Below, in pieces: positions 24,512 through 32,508 of a stretch of DNA of 64,000 bases (position 1 is the first letter of the stretch; each line of letters opens with the position of its first letter). The DNA lies in the NCBI RefSeq assembly GCF_900115565.1, contig NZ_FOWW01000010.1, forward strand, positions 1-64,000. Direction: 5' to 3'. The DNA is from Amycolatopsis arida. GTDB lineage: Bacteria; Actinomycetota; Actinomycetes; Mycobacteriales; Pseudonocardiaceae. Below the pieces are notes generated by a model. The model searched no databases and was not told where the DNA came from. It saw only the letters and a list, made by a program, of their open reading frames with translations. A program made the translations under genes and the position numbers.

Positions 24512-25354
24512 CTACTCGCCGGTGAACCGCGGTTCCCGGCGCTCGAGGAACGCCTGGGTCGCCTCGGCGAGGTCCTTGCTGGGCAGGAACGCCGAGTTCC
24601 ACGCCGAGACGTAGCGCAGCCCCGCCTCCACCTGGGCCCTGGTGTTCTCCGCCAGCACCTCCTTGACCCCGCGCACCACCAGCGGCGGGTTCGCGGCGAT
24701 CTCCGCGGCCAGCGCGCGGGCCGCGGCGACCAGCGCGTCCCTGTCCGGGTAGACGTCGTTGACCAGGCCGATCCGCTCGGCCCGCGCCGCGTCGATGTCC
24801 CTGCCGGTGAACGCCAGCTCGCGCAGGTGCCCCTCGCCGATGATCGCACCGAGCCGCTGCAGGCTGCCCAGGTCGGCGACGACGGCCACCTTCACCTCGC
24901 GGACGCTGAACTTCGCGTCGGCGCTGGCCAGCCGGATGTCGGCGGCGCTGATCACGTCGACGCCGCCGCCGATGCACCAGCCGGCGACCGCGGCGATCAC
25001 CGGGGTGCGGATCTCGGCCAGCGCGCTCACACTGGCCTGCAACGTCCGGATCTCCTCGAGGAACCCGGTGCGCGGGCCGGCGAGCGCCCCGCCGGAGAGG
25101 TACTCCGCCCAGCGCGGCATCATCGCCGGCAGGTCCAGCCCGTAGGAGAAGTGCTCGCCGCTGCCGGTGAGCACGATCGCCCGCACGTTCGGATCGGCGT
25201 CCAGCGCCCGGAACACCACCGGGAGCTCGCGCCAGAAGTCCGGGCCCATCGCGTTGCCCTTGCCGGGGCCGAGCAGGGTCACCTCGGCGACCCGTCCCGA
25301 GCGCTCCACGCGGAGCGAGACCAGGTCGGACAGCGCGTCAGCGGGTTCGGTCAT
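24512..25354 (-). CDS. Crotonase family protein, dienoyl-CoA isomerase-like
   Basis: 280 residues. The crotonase fold is clear: oxyanion-hole segments HFSYGLDLPAM and VAGWCIGGGVDVISAADIR in parts. The active-site region FSVREVKVAVVADLGSLQRL carries an acidic residue in REV and an aspartate in VVADLG, the pair (Glu and Asp) that defines mammalian ECH1 delta3,5-delta2,4-dienoyl-CoA isomerase; ordinary enoyl-CoA hydratases have Glu at a different position. Length also matches ECH1. It would help oxidise unsaturated fatty acids with odd-numbered double bonds. It is monocistronic. Confidence 0.85.
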   Translation of the reverse strand: MTEPADALSDLVSLRVERSGRVAEVTLLGPGKGNAMGPDFWRELPVVFRALDADPNVRAIVLTGSGEHFSYGLDLPAMMPRWAEYLSGGALAGPRTGFLEEIRTLQASVSALAEIRTPVIAAVAGWCIGGGVDVISAADIRLASADAKFSVREVKVAVVADLGSLQRLGAIIGEGHLRELAFTGRDIDAARAERIGLVNDVYPDRDALVAAARALAAEIAANPPLVVRGVKEVLAENTRAQVEAGLRYVSAWNSAFLPSKDLAEATQAFLERREPRFTGE

Positions 25355-25694
25355 GGGGGCATCCTGGCGGATCCGTTGGCAGCCTGCCAGCGGGTGTGCC
25401 GCACACCTCCCCGGCCCTACTCGACGCCGTGCAGGCCACCGTCATGGCGCCCACCCGTCTCCCCCACCACCCCAACGGAGACGCTGCGCGTCACCGTGCT
25501 TGCTCAGCGCTCCCCTACCGCGCGGGCTTCGCCGTTGTCGCGCAGCGGGGCGCAACGGTGGCCTTGATGGCACGGCCGCCTCGAGGCGCCGTTATGCCGT
25601 TGTCGCCGCGGAATGGTTTCCTACTGCTACCGAGGTTCCCGGGTCACCAGGGCCAGCGACAGCGACAGCGTCGATGCGGAAAGGAGTTCCCACC
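25355..25694. other. Divergent intergenic region
   Basis: No gene is seen. It contains the inverted repeat GGTGTG-CCG-CACACC (25393-25407), close to the crotonase start and a possible operator, and the perfect 12-bp palindrome CGCCTCGAGGCG (25577-25588). It must hold the promoters of both divergent neighbours. Confidence 0.4.
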
Positions 25695-26609
25695 ATGGTC
25701 GGCTCCGCCAGCTCCGTCAGCTCCGCCGCCGCGCCGGCACCGGACGTGCCGCCGCCGGTGCCCGCTCCGCTCCCCCGGCACGGGCGGCGGGCCGCCCGGC
25801 CGATCGAGCTCGCCGGGTCGTTCACCCATGAGGGGCACCGCCTCGCCTACACCGAGTTCGGCGCCGGCGACCGGGTCGTGGTGCTCGCCCACGGCCTGAT
25901 GCTCACCCGGAGGATGCACGCGCCGCTGGCCCGCGGCCTCGCCCACGCCGGGTTCCGGGCGGTCACCCTCGACCTCCTCGGCCACGGCGAGTCCGACCGC
26001 CCGCGAGAGTCGTGGCAGTACTCGATGACCGCCTTCGCCGAGCAGACCGTCGGCCTGCTCGACCACCTCGACGTCGACAGGGCGGTGGTGGGCGGCACCT
26101 CGCTCGGCGCGAACGTGGCGCTGGAGGTGGCGGTGGCCGCGCCGGAGCGGCTGCGCGGCATGGTGGTCGAGATGCCGGTGCTGGACAACGCGATCGTCGC
26201 CGGGCTGCTCGCGTTCACCCCGCTGCTGTTCGCCGCCCGGTTCGCCCCGCTCACCGTGCGGGCCGTGGCGGCCGTGGCGCACCGGGTGCCGCACGGCAAC
26301 CAGTGGGTCGACGTCGTCACCGACACCCTCGACCAGCGACCGGCGGAGATGGCCGCGCTCATCCACGGCGTGCTGTTCGGCCGGATCGCGCCGCCGCGGG
26401 CGGCCCGCCGGCGGATCGAGGTCCCCGCGCTGGTGATCGGCCACCAGCGGGACCCCGTGCACCCCTTCGGCGACGCCGACACCCTGGCCGCGGACCTGCC
26501 CGACGCCGAGTTCGTCCAGGCCCGCAGCCCGGTCGAGCTGCGGCTGGCTCCGACCCGGCTGACCGAGGCGATCACCGACTTCGCGCGGCGCTGCCACGAG
26601 CGCCGCTGA
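25695..26609 (+). CDS. Alpha/beta-hydrolase
   Basis: 304 residues, ATG preceded by AAGGAG. After a Pro/Ala/Ser-rich 35-residue leader comes an alpha/beta-hydrolase core: the oxyanion HGLMLTRRMH, LDLLGHGESDRP, the nucleophile elbow VGGTSLGANVA, and an acidic residue and His region near VIGHQRDPVHPFG. A lid-like hydrophobic stretch lies around residues 170-200. It resembles esterases, epoxide hydrolases and carboxylesterases; substrate unknown. Its last 38 bases overlap the convergent siroheme synthase gene. Confidence 0.85.
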   Translation: MVGSASSVSSAAAPAPDVPPPVPAPLPRHGRRAARPIELAGSFTHEGHRLAYTEFGAGDRVVVLAHGLMLTRRMHAPLARGLAHAGFRAVTLDLLGHGESDRPRESWQYSMTAFAEQTVGLLDHLDVDRAVVGGTSLGANVALEVAVAAPERLRGMVVEMPVLDNAIVAGLLAFTPLLFAARFAPLTVRAVAAVAHRVPHGNQWVDVVTDTLDQRPAEMAALIHGVLFGRIAPPRAARRRIEVPALVIGHQRDPVHPFGDADTLAADLPDAEFVQARSPVELRLAPTRLTEAITDFARRCHERR

Positions 26610-27831
26610 CCTGCTCCTCCACCAGCCCGGCCACCGGCCCGACGACCGTGACCGCGGGCGGCCGCACCCCCGCGGCGGCCGCCTCCGCCGCGACGGTGCC
26701 CAGCGTCGCCCGCAGCACCCGCTGGGTGGGCATCGTGCCGTCCTGGATGACGGCGACCGGGGTGTCGGCCGGCCGGCCGCCGGCGAGCAGGGCGTCGGCG
26801 AAGGTCTCCAGCCGCTCCACCCCCATCATCAGCACCACCGTGCCGCGCATTCGGGCCAGCGCGTCCCAGTCGACCAGCGACTGCGGGTGCCCCGGCGGCA
26901 CGTGACCGGACACCACGACCACCTCGTGCGCCACGCCGCGGTGGGTGACCGGGACGTCGGCCAGCGCCGGCACGGCGAACGCGCTGGTGATGCCGGGCAC
27001 CACGGTCACTGGCACCCCGGCCTCGGCGCAGGCGAGCACCTCCTCGAAGCCGCGGCCGAACAGGTACGGGTCGCCACCCTTGAGCCGGACAACGAACCGG
27101 CCCTTTCGCGCGTTGTCGACCAGCGCGGCGTTGATCACCTCCTGGCTCGCCGCCCGGCCGTAGGGGATCTTCGCCGCGTCGATGACCTCGACGTGCGGGG
27201 CGAGTTCGTCGAGCAGCTCGCGCGGGCCGAGCCGGTCGGTCACCACCACGTCGGCGCGGGCCAGCAGCCGGCGGCCGCGCACGGTGATCAGCTCGGGGTC
27301 GCCCGGCCCGCCGCCGACCAGCGCCACCCCACCCCGCTCGCCGCCCGCCGGGTCGTCGCCGGGGTCGGTCACGGCGCCGGTGCGCAGCGCGTCGAGCAGC
27401 GCGTCGCGCACCGCCGCCGAACGCAGCGGCTGCCCACCGGAGAGCACCCCGACGAGCAGGCCGTCGTGCTCGCCACTGGCCGGGGTGACCGCGCTGCCCT
27501 CGACCCCGGCGTCGGCCCGGACGCAGAACACCCGAGCCCGCTCGGCCTCCGCGCACACCGCCTCGTTGACCGCGGGGGTGTCGGTGCACGCCAGCGCGTA
27601 CCAGGCGCCGTCGAGGTCGCCCGCGGTGTAACGCCGCCGGTGCCACACCACCTCGCCGGCGTCGACCATCGCCTGCACCGACGGGGTGGTGTGCGGCGAG
27701 ACCAGTTCCACGGCCGCGCCGGCGCGCACCAGGCGGGGCAGCCGGCGCTGGGCGACCGTGCCGCCGCCGACCACGACGACGCGCCGGCCGCGCAGGTCCA
27801 GGCCGACGAGGTAGTGGTGCTCTTCGGACAT
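26572..27831 (-). CDS. cysG: Siroheme synthase (SirC-CobA fusion)
   Basis: 419 residues in two parts. Residues 1-155 form a precorrin-2 dehydrogenase/ferrochelatase-like domain (LRGRRVVVVGGGTVAQRRLP NAD-binding start, given in parts, and NEAVCAEAERARVFCV). Residues 165-405 form the uroporphyrinogen-III C-methyltransferase, with GGGPGDPELITVRGRRLL in parts, VVRLKGGDPYLFGRG and VVPGITSAF. It makes siroheme for sulfite and nitrite reductases. The order is that of CysG, but the dehydrogenase domain is shorter than the enterobacterial one, so chelatase activity is uncertain. Confidence 0.92.
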   Translation of the reverse strand: MSEEHHYLVGLDLRGRRVVVVGGGTVAQRRLPRLVRAGAAVELVSPHTTPSVQAMVDAGEVVWHRRRYTAGDLDGAWYALACTDTPAVNEAVCAEAERARVFCVRADAGVEGSAVTPASGEHDGLLVGVLSGGQPLRSAAVRDALLDALRTGAVTDPGDDPAGGERGGVALVGGGPGDPELITVRGRRLLARADVVVTDRLGPRELLDELAPHVEVIDAAKIPYGRAASQEVINAALVDNARKGRFVVRLKGGDPYLFGRGFEEVLACAEAGVPVTVVPGITSAFAVPALADVPVTHRGVAHEVVVVSGHVPPGHPQSLVDWDALARMRGTVVLMMGVERLETFADALLAGGRPADTPVAVIQDGTMPTQRVLRATLGTVAAEAAAAGVRPPAVTVVGPVAGLVEEQVSGARGSAARSR

Positions 27832-27918
27832 GCGCCAAGCATGCCGGCCCTACTCGCGGGCCGCGCGGTCAGGTTGCTCACTCGCGTGCGACCGCGACAG
27901 CGCGAGCAGCCCCACCCG

Positions 27919-27990
27919 GCGTGTTCGCCGTCCACGTCACCGTGTTCGCGCCGCACGACGCCAACCTGGCGACCGGGACGGCGAACACGC
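27919..27990. repeat. Large inverted repeat between rpsR and cysG
   Basis: GCGTGTTCGCCGTCC (27919-27933) is exactly complementary to 27976-27990 across a 42-base loop that itself holds a second GTGTTCGC. It sits after the ribosomal operon on the minus strand and could end that transcript. The arms share the TTCGCCGTCC core with other intergenic repeats in the window. Confidence 0.55.
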
Positions 27991-28001
27991 GGGCGGGGTG
28001 G

Positions 28002-28244
28002 TCAGCCGCGGCGGGCGTTGGGGTAGGGCAGCAGGGCCATCTCGCGGGCGTTCCTGATCGCCGTGGCGACCTGCCGCTGCTGCCGCGGGGTCAGCCCGGT
28101 CACCCACCGCGAGCGGATCTTGCCCCGGTCGGAGATGAACCGGCGCAGCAGGTCGGTGTCCTTCCAGTCCACCTCGGACACTCCCGCCACGGCCAGCGCG
28201 TTGGGCCGCCGCTTCGCCGGCCTGGCCCGGTGGTTCCGTGTCAT
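28002..28244 (-). CDS. rpsR: 30S ribosomal protein S18, zinc-independent paralogue
   Basis: 80 residues from ATG 28244; a GTG at 28253 that overlaps the rpsN stop is an alternative start. S18 landmarks are [19 protein letters not shown] and [23 protein letters not shown] in parts. The protein has no cysteine, as in the C-minus S18-2 of actinobacteria that replaces the zinc-binding form when zinc is scarce. It is the last gene of the leftward rpmB-rpmG-rpsN-rpsR operon behind the Zur-box-like site at 28976. Confidence 0.93.
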   Translation of the reverse strand: MTRNHRARPAKRRPNALAVAGVSEVDWKDTDLLRRFISDRGKIRSRWVTGLTPRQQRQVATAIRNAREMALLPYPNARRG

Positions 28245-28249
28245 CGACC

Positions 28250-28555
28250 TCACCAACTCGACTTGCTCACGCCGGGCAGCTCACCGCGGTGCGCCATCTC
28301 CCGCAGCCGGATCCGGGACAGCCCGAACGCGCGGAAGTAGCCGCGCGGCCGGCCGTCCACGGCGTCCCGGTTGCGCAGCCGGGTGGGGCTCGCGTCGCGG
28401 GGCAGTGCCTGCAGCGCCGAGACGGCGGTGGCGCGCTCCTCGGGACTCGACCGCGGCGAGCGGATCACCCGCTTCAGCTCGGCCCTGCGCTCGGCGTACC
28501 GGGTCACCACGACCCGGCGCCGCGCGTCACGCGCGATCTTGGACTTCTTCGCCAT
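28250..28555 (-). CDS. rpsN: 30S ribosomal protein S14, zinc-independent type
   Basis: 101 residues, starting [14 protein letters not shown]. The long form of S14, with [21 protein letters not shown] in parts and [18 protein letters not shown], has no CxxC pairs and therefore no zinc site, unlike the short ribosomal S14 of the main S10/spc cluster. Its ATG overlaps the rpmG stop (TGATG). It is part of the four-gene zinc-starvation operon. Confidence 0.95.
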   Translation of the reverse strand: MAKKSKIARDARRRVVVTRYAERRAELKRVIRSPRSSPEERATAVSALQALPRDASPTRLRNRDAVDGRPRGYFRAFGLSRIRLREMAHRGELPGVSKSSW

Positions 28556-28719
28556 CAGCGCTCCTCCCGGAACTCGACGTGCCGGCGGGCCACCGGGTCG
28601 TACTTGCGCAGCACCATCCTGTCCGGGTCGTTGCGTCGGTTCTTCCTGGTCACGTAGGTGTAGCCGGTGCCGGCCGTGGAGCGCAGCCTCACGATCGGCC
28701 GGATGTCGTCGCGTGCCAT
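28555..28719 (-). CDS. rpmG: 50S ribosomal protein L33, zinc-independent type
   Basis: 54 residues: [34 protein letters not shown] and [16 protein letters not shown] are the L33 core. It has no cysteine where zinc-binding L33 has two pairs. The gene is short enough to be missed by length filters; it fills the space between rpmB and rpsN exactly, starting one base before the rpmB stop and overlapping rpsN. Confidence 0.95.
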   Translation of the reverse strand: MARDDIRPIVRLRSTAGTGYTYVTRKNRRNDPDRMVLRKYDPVARRHVEFREER

Positions 28720-28956
28720 CTACACCCGCACCCCCGCCGCGCGCAGCTCGGCGAGCACGGCCTCGATCCCGCGCCGGTCGATGGTCTTCATCCCCTTGGT
28801 CGACACCCGCAGCCGGACGTGGCGCCCCTCGCTCGGCACCCAGTACCTGCGGGTCTGCAGGTTCGGGTCCCAGCGCCGGGACGTCCTGCGGTGCGAGTGC
28901 GACACCTGCTTGCCGTACCCGGGCCGCCGGCCGGTGACCTGGCACACGCCTGACAC
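28720..28956 (-). CDS. rpmB: 50S ribosomal protein L28, alternative paralogue
   Basis: 78 residues from a GTG at 28956 behind [30 protein letters not shown] in parts, [16 protein letters not shown] and [19 protein letters not shown] are the L28 fold. A single cysteine remains near the N-terminus, so the four-Cys zinc site is absent. It is the first gene of the leftward operon and lies 20 bp from the Zur-box-like palindrome. Confidence 0.94.
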   Translation of the reverse strand: MSGVCQVTGRRPGYGKQVSHSHRRTSRRWDPNLQTRRYWVPSEGRHVRLRVSTKGMKTIDRRGIEAVLAELRAAGVRV

Positions 28957-28975
28957 ATGCCCTCCCAAATTGAAA

Positions 28976-28992
28976 TTGATAGTCATTGTCAA
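28976..28992. promoter_or_regulatory. Zur box between divergent zinc-starvation operons
   Basis: TTGATAGTCATTGTCAA is a 17-bp palindrome of the alternating TGA-TA-TCA form of actinobacterial Zur sites, in an AT-rich island. On the plus strand its first six bases serve as a -35 (TTGATA) with TACACA 17 bp further at 28999-29004, so bound Zur would block the rightward promoter; it also covers the leftward promoter. Derepression is expected when zinc is low. Confidence 0.85.
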
Positions 28993-29058
28993 CTACTGTA
29001 CACAGCCGACCGTACCGCCCGACCGACGACCCGGTGTGGGTCGATGGAGGAAGCCCGC

Positions 29059-30333
29059 GTGACCCAGAACCTCCGCGTACCCCTGACCCTGCTCAGCGGC
29101 CTCTCCCCCGGGCTCGGCCGCCGGCTCGCCGACACGCTGCGCGCCGGCGGCCCCGGCACCGCCGTGGTGCACCACGACCTCCGGCAGGTCACCTCCGGCG
29201 TGGTGCGCCGGCGGCTGTGGCTCGACCGGCGGGACGAGCTGATCGCGCTGGAGCTGGCGCACGGCTGCGTGTCCTGCACCCTGCGCGAGGACCTCCTGCC
29301 GCTGGTCCGGCGGCTCGCCGGGACGCCCGGCGTGCGGCGGATCGTGGTGTGGCTCGACGAGGCGATGGAGCCGGAGCCGGTGAGCTGGGCACTGCGGCAC
29401 GTGCTGGTCGGCGACCGCCCGGTGATCGAGGACGTCGACCTCGAGGCCGTGGTCACCGTGGTGGACCGCGACACCTGGTTCGACGCCGCGACCGGGGACG
29501 ACGTCCTTGCCGAGCGCGGGCTCGCCGCCAGCCCGGACGACGAGCGCACCCTCGCCCAGGTGGCGCTGTCCCAGGTGGAGTTCGCCGACGTGGTGGTCCT
29601 CGGCGGTGACCTCGACACTGACACCGGCGACGGCACCGACGCGTGGCGGGCGGCGCGGACCGCCGCCGTGCTGGACCGGGTGGCCCCGGCGGCGGCCCGG
29701 CTCGACCTGACGGACCTCGACGCGGAGACCGTGCGCGCCGCGGTGCCGGCGAACGCCCGCCGCGGCGAGGTCACCGACCAGCACGGCCCGCTGCTGCTTG
29801 GCGAGCCGCCGCTGCATCCCGACTGCGGGATCGCGCTGCTGACCTTCACCGCCCAGCGGCCGTTCCACCCGCAGCGCCTGCACGAGGCCATCGACGTGCT
29901 GCTGGACGGGGTGGTGCGCACCCGCGGACGAGCGTGGGTGGCCAGCCAGCCGGACGTGGCGTTCTGGATCGAGTCGGCCGGTGGCGGGCTCGGCATCGGG
30001 CACGCCGGGCCATGGCTGGCGGCGCCGGACGGGCCGGCGTGGGACGAGGTGTCGGCCGAGCGCAGGACGCTGGCGTCGTTGCGCTGGCACCCGGTGTTCG
30101 GCGACCGGGCGCAGGAGCTCGTGGTGGTCACCCACACGGCCACACCCGAGGAGATCGACGCCGCGCTCACCGGGGCGCTGCTCACCGACGCGGAGTTGGC
30201 GGCGGGGCCGGAGGCGTGGCGGGACTACCCGGACCCGTTCGGGGAATGGCACGCCGACCCGTGCGCCGGCAGCGACGGCGACCCGGACCGGCGCGACGTG
30301 AACGTGCGCAACGGAAAGGACGAAAGCCGATGA
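29059..30333 (+). CDS. mrf: Mrf-like CobW-family protein (hibernation-factor recruitment, Rv0106-like)
   Basis: 424 residues from GTG 29059 behind GGAGGAAG (an ATG at 29044 overlaps that site). It follows M. tuberculosis Rv0106 and M. smegmatis Mrf closely: [33 protein letters not shown] in parts, [22 protein letters not shown], and the tail [11 protein letters not shown]. Like those, it lacks the P-loop GKT of true COG0523 GTPases (GLSPGLGRR instead) but keeps the CxxC. Mrf helps load the hibernation factor onto ribosomes built with the zinc-free proteins. It is the first gene of the rightward Zur operon and overlaps rpmE2. Confidence 0.88.
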   Translation: MTQNLRVPLTLLSGLSPGLGRRLADTLRAGGPGTAVVHHDLRQVTSGVVRRRLWLDRRDELIALELAHGCVSCTLREDLLPLVRRLAGTPGVRRIVVWLDEAMEPEPVSWALRHVLVGDRPVIEDVDLEAVVTVVDRDTWFDAATGDDVLAERGLAASPDDERTLAQVALSQVEFADVVVLGGDLDTDTGDGTDAWRAARTAAVLDRVAPAAARLDLTDLDAETVRAAVPANARRGEVTDQHGPLLLGEPPLHPDCGIALLTFTAQRPFHPQRLHEAIDVLLDGVVRTRGRAWVASQPDVAFWIESAGGGLGIGHAGPWLAAPDGPAWDEVSAERRTLASLRWHPVFGDRAQELVVVTHTATPEEIDAALTGALLTDAELAAGPEAWRDYPDPFGEWHADPCAGSDGDPDRRDVNVRNGKDESR

Positions 30334-30587
30334 AACCCGGCATCCACCCCGACTACCACCCGGTGGTGTTCCAGGACCGCTCGACCGGCGACGCGTTCGT
30401 CACCCGGTCGACGATCACCTCGGACAAGACCATCGAGTGGTCCGACGGCAACACCTACCCGCTGGTGGTGGTCGACGTCAGTGCGTGGTCACACCCGTTC
30501 TGGACGGGCACCCGGCGGATCATGGACACGGCCGGCCAGGTGGAGAAGTTCCACCGCCGGTACGGGCGAAGGGACGGTGCGCGCTGA
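30330..30587 (+). CDS. rpmE2: 50S ribosomal protein L31 type B
   Basis: 85 residues: [40 protein letters not shown] in parts, and [21 protein letters not shown] in parts. This is the longer, cysteine-free type B L31 that stands in for the zinc-binding L31 under zinc limitation. Its start overlaps the mrf stop (ATGA) and its stop overlaps rpmF (TGATG). Confidence 0.96.
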   Translation: MKPGIHPDYHPVVFQDRSTGDAFVTRSTITSDKTIEWSDGNTYPLVVVDVSAWSHPFWTGTRRIMDTAGQVEKFHRRYGRRDGAR

Positions 30588-30748
30588 TGGCCGTACCGAA
30601 GCGGAAGACGTCCCGGAGCAACACCCGGTCCCGGCGGGCACAGTGGAAGGCCGCGCCGGTGGACCTGGTGCCGGTCGTCGTCGACGGCCGGCGCCGGCTC
30701 GTTCCCCGGCGGCTGGTCCGGCACGCCCACCGCACCGGCGACAGTTGA
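30587..30748 (+). CDS. rpmF: 50S ribosomal protein L32, zinc-independent type
   Basis: 53 residues beginning [20 protein letters not shown], the standard L32 start. The C-terminal half lacks the two CxxC-type pairs of zinc-binding L32 and instead reads [20 protein letters not shown]. It is the last gene of the mrf-rpmE2-rpmF operon. The 110 bases behind it carry no gene. Confidence 0.93.
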   Translation: MAVPKRKTSRSNTRSRRAQWKAAPVDLVPVVVDGRRRLVPRRLVRHAHRTGDS

Positions 30749-30860
30749 CCGGCGGTGGACGGCCACCGCTCCGAGAACGCGCCTGACGACACCCGGTGAC
30801 ACCGCCGCCAGCCAAACCGCACCCCCGGCCGGCGGCGGCAGGCATCGAGTGCCCGCTGGC

Positions 30861-31025
30861 TCAGTGCTCGTCGTAGTGCCCGTCGTAGTGCTCGTCGTAG
30901 TGCCCGTCGTGCGCCGCGTGCCGGTGGCCGACGTGCACGTGGTCGACGTGGTCGCCGTGCGGCACGGCGACGTGCCGGCAACCCTCGCCGTGGGCGTGGT
31001 CGTGCGCGGCACCGGGCACTGTCAC
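30861..31025 (-). CDS. Small histidine-rich protein, probable zinc binder
   Basis: 54 residues from a GTG at 31025 (in-frame GTGs at 31037 and 31040 are alternatives; GGGAG lies 11 bases upstream). Fifteen residues are histidine and one is cysteine: HDHAHGEGCRH, VPHGDHVDHVHVGHRHAAHDG, then the repeat HYDEHYDGHYDEH, encoded by three tandem TACGACGRGCAC units. Similar HDH...CGH...VPHGDHVD...HYDEH proteins occur in other actinobacteria under misleading names such as zinc transporter permease. It faces the zinc-starvation operon end to end. A zinc store or chaperone is the natural inference, without direct proof. No Zur box was seen at its own start. Confidence 0.8.
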   Translation of the reverse strand: MTVPGAAHDHAHGEGCRHVAVPHGDHVDHVHVGHRHAAHDGHYDEHYDGHYDEH

Positions 31026-31068
31026 CGGCGGCACCACTCCCGATCGGGTGGCGGTGCGAGTGGGGTGC

Positions 31069-32508
31069 TCAGCGGAAGACCATGCCGAGGAACTCGAGCA
31101 GCAGCCGCTCCCGCAGTCGGGGCGGCGACACCGCGAGCAGTGCGTTCACCTCGGCCATCCGGTCCGGCAGGCCGCCGTCGGCGCCGAGCCCGGCCTCGGC
31201 GAGCAGCGTCCGGAACTGCGCACCGGTCAGCTGTTCCGGGTCCAGCGCCGCGATCAGCCCGGCCAGTTCGTCGTCGACGACCACCGGGCCGGCGGCGCGC
31301 GCGGCGGCCACCGCGGCGGCGAGGTCGGCCAGCAGCCAGGTCTCGCCGCCGTGGCTGGCGGCGGTCACCGTCAGGTGCAGGCTCACCGGTGCCGCGCCGT
31401 GCGCGAACTGCGGTTGCAGGTACCACCCGCGGACGCGCATCTCGTCGGCCACCGTGAACAGGTCGAAGTCCACCTCGCCGTCGGTGCCCAGCGCGAGCAG
31501 GGTCGCGTCCGGGTCGCCGAGCACCCGCAGCCCGTCGATCTCCCGGATCCCGTCGTGGATCGCCCGCACCGCCGCCAGCGTCGCCTCCGCCAGCCTCAGG
31601 TAGCCGGCGTCGCCCAGGTGTCGCAGCACCGCCCACGCCGCCGCCACCGGACCGCCGGAGCGGGTGGACTGCAGCGTGGTGTTGAGCATGGTGTAGCCGG
31701 GCCAGTCGGCGCTGGCGAAGAACTGTGCGCGGCGCAGCCCGGCGTCGGCGTGCAGCAGCACCGACACGCCCTTCGGACAGTAGGCGTACTTGTGCAGGTC
31801 CACCGACACGCTGCTGACGCCGGGGACGGTGAACCCGAAGTCGGACACCGCGACGCCGAGCCGGCGCAAGTAGGGCAGCACCCAGCCGCCGATGCAGGCG
31901 TCGACGTGCAGCCGCGCGCCCGCCGTGGTGGCCGTCTCGGCGATCTCGGCCACCGGGTCGACCACGCCGTGCGCGTAGGACGGCGCGCTGGCCACCACGA
32001 GCACGGTGGACCCGTCGACCGCGGCGGCCATCGCGGCCGGGTCGGCCCGGAAGGTCACCGGGTTCACCGGCACCGGCACCGCGCGCACCCCGAAGTAGTG
32101 GGCCGCCTTGTGGAACGCCGCGTGCGCGGTGGCCGGCAGCACCATGGTGGGGCGGGCCACGTCCGGCCTGGCCTCGCGCGCGGCGAGCACGGCGAGCAGG
32201 CACGACTCGGTGCCGCCCGAGGTGACCGTGCCGACCGTCTCCGCTCCCCCGCCGACCAGCCCGGCGGCCGCGGCCACGAGGTCGTTCTCCATGGCGGCGA
32301 GGCTGGGGAAGGCGGTGGGATCGAGCGCGTTGGCCGGTGCGCCCAGTGCGTGCGCCGCCGCGGCCAGCTCGTCCAGCCCGGCCACCCCGCTGTCGTAGAC
32401 GTAGGCCAGCGTGCGGCCGCCGGAGGTGGGCAGGTCGCCGGCGCGGCGGTCGCGCAGCTCGGCCAGCACGTCGGCGGCCGGCCGGCCCCGCTCCGGCAGT
32501 GCGCTCAC
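31069..32508 (-). CDS. PLP-dependent decarboxylase/lyase, group II
   Basis: 479 residues from a GTG overlapping the MFS stop (GTGA). Fold type I PLP enzyme of the sphingosine-phosphate-lyase/glutamate-decarboxylase group: TVTSGGTESCLLAVLAARE in parts (phosphate loop), RLHVDACIGGWVLPYL with the PLP-aspartate, and SVDLHKYAYCPKG with the Schiff-base lysine. The C-terminal 60 residues (DDELAGLIAALDPEQL...GLPDRMAEVNALL) are an extra helical tail. It is coupled to an MFS sugar-type transporter, so the pair may import and cleave or decarboxylate an unknown compound. Confidence 0.87.
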   Translation of the reverse strand: MSALPERGRPAADVLAELRDRRAGDLPTSGGRTLAYVYDSGVAGLDELAAAAHALGAPANALDPTAFPSLAAMENDLVAAAAGLVGGGAETVGTVTSGGTESCLLAVLAAREARPDVARPTMVLPATAHAAFHKAAHYFGVRAVPVPVNPVTFRADPAAMAAAVDGSTVLVVASAPSYAHGVVDPVAEIAETATTAGARLHVDACIGGWVLPYLRRLGVAVSDFGFTVPGVSSVSVDLHKYAYCPKGVSVLLHADAGLRRAQFFASADWPGYTMLNTTLQSTRSGGPVAAAWAVLRHLGDAGYLRLAEATLAAVRAIHDGIREIDGLRVLGDPDATLLALGTDGEVDFDLFTVADEMRVRGWYLQPQFAHGAAPVSLHLTVTAASHGGETWLLADLAAAVAAARAAGPVVVDDELAGLIAALDPEQLTGAQFRTLLAEAGLGADGGLPDRMAEVNALLAVSPPRLRERLLLEFLGMVFR

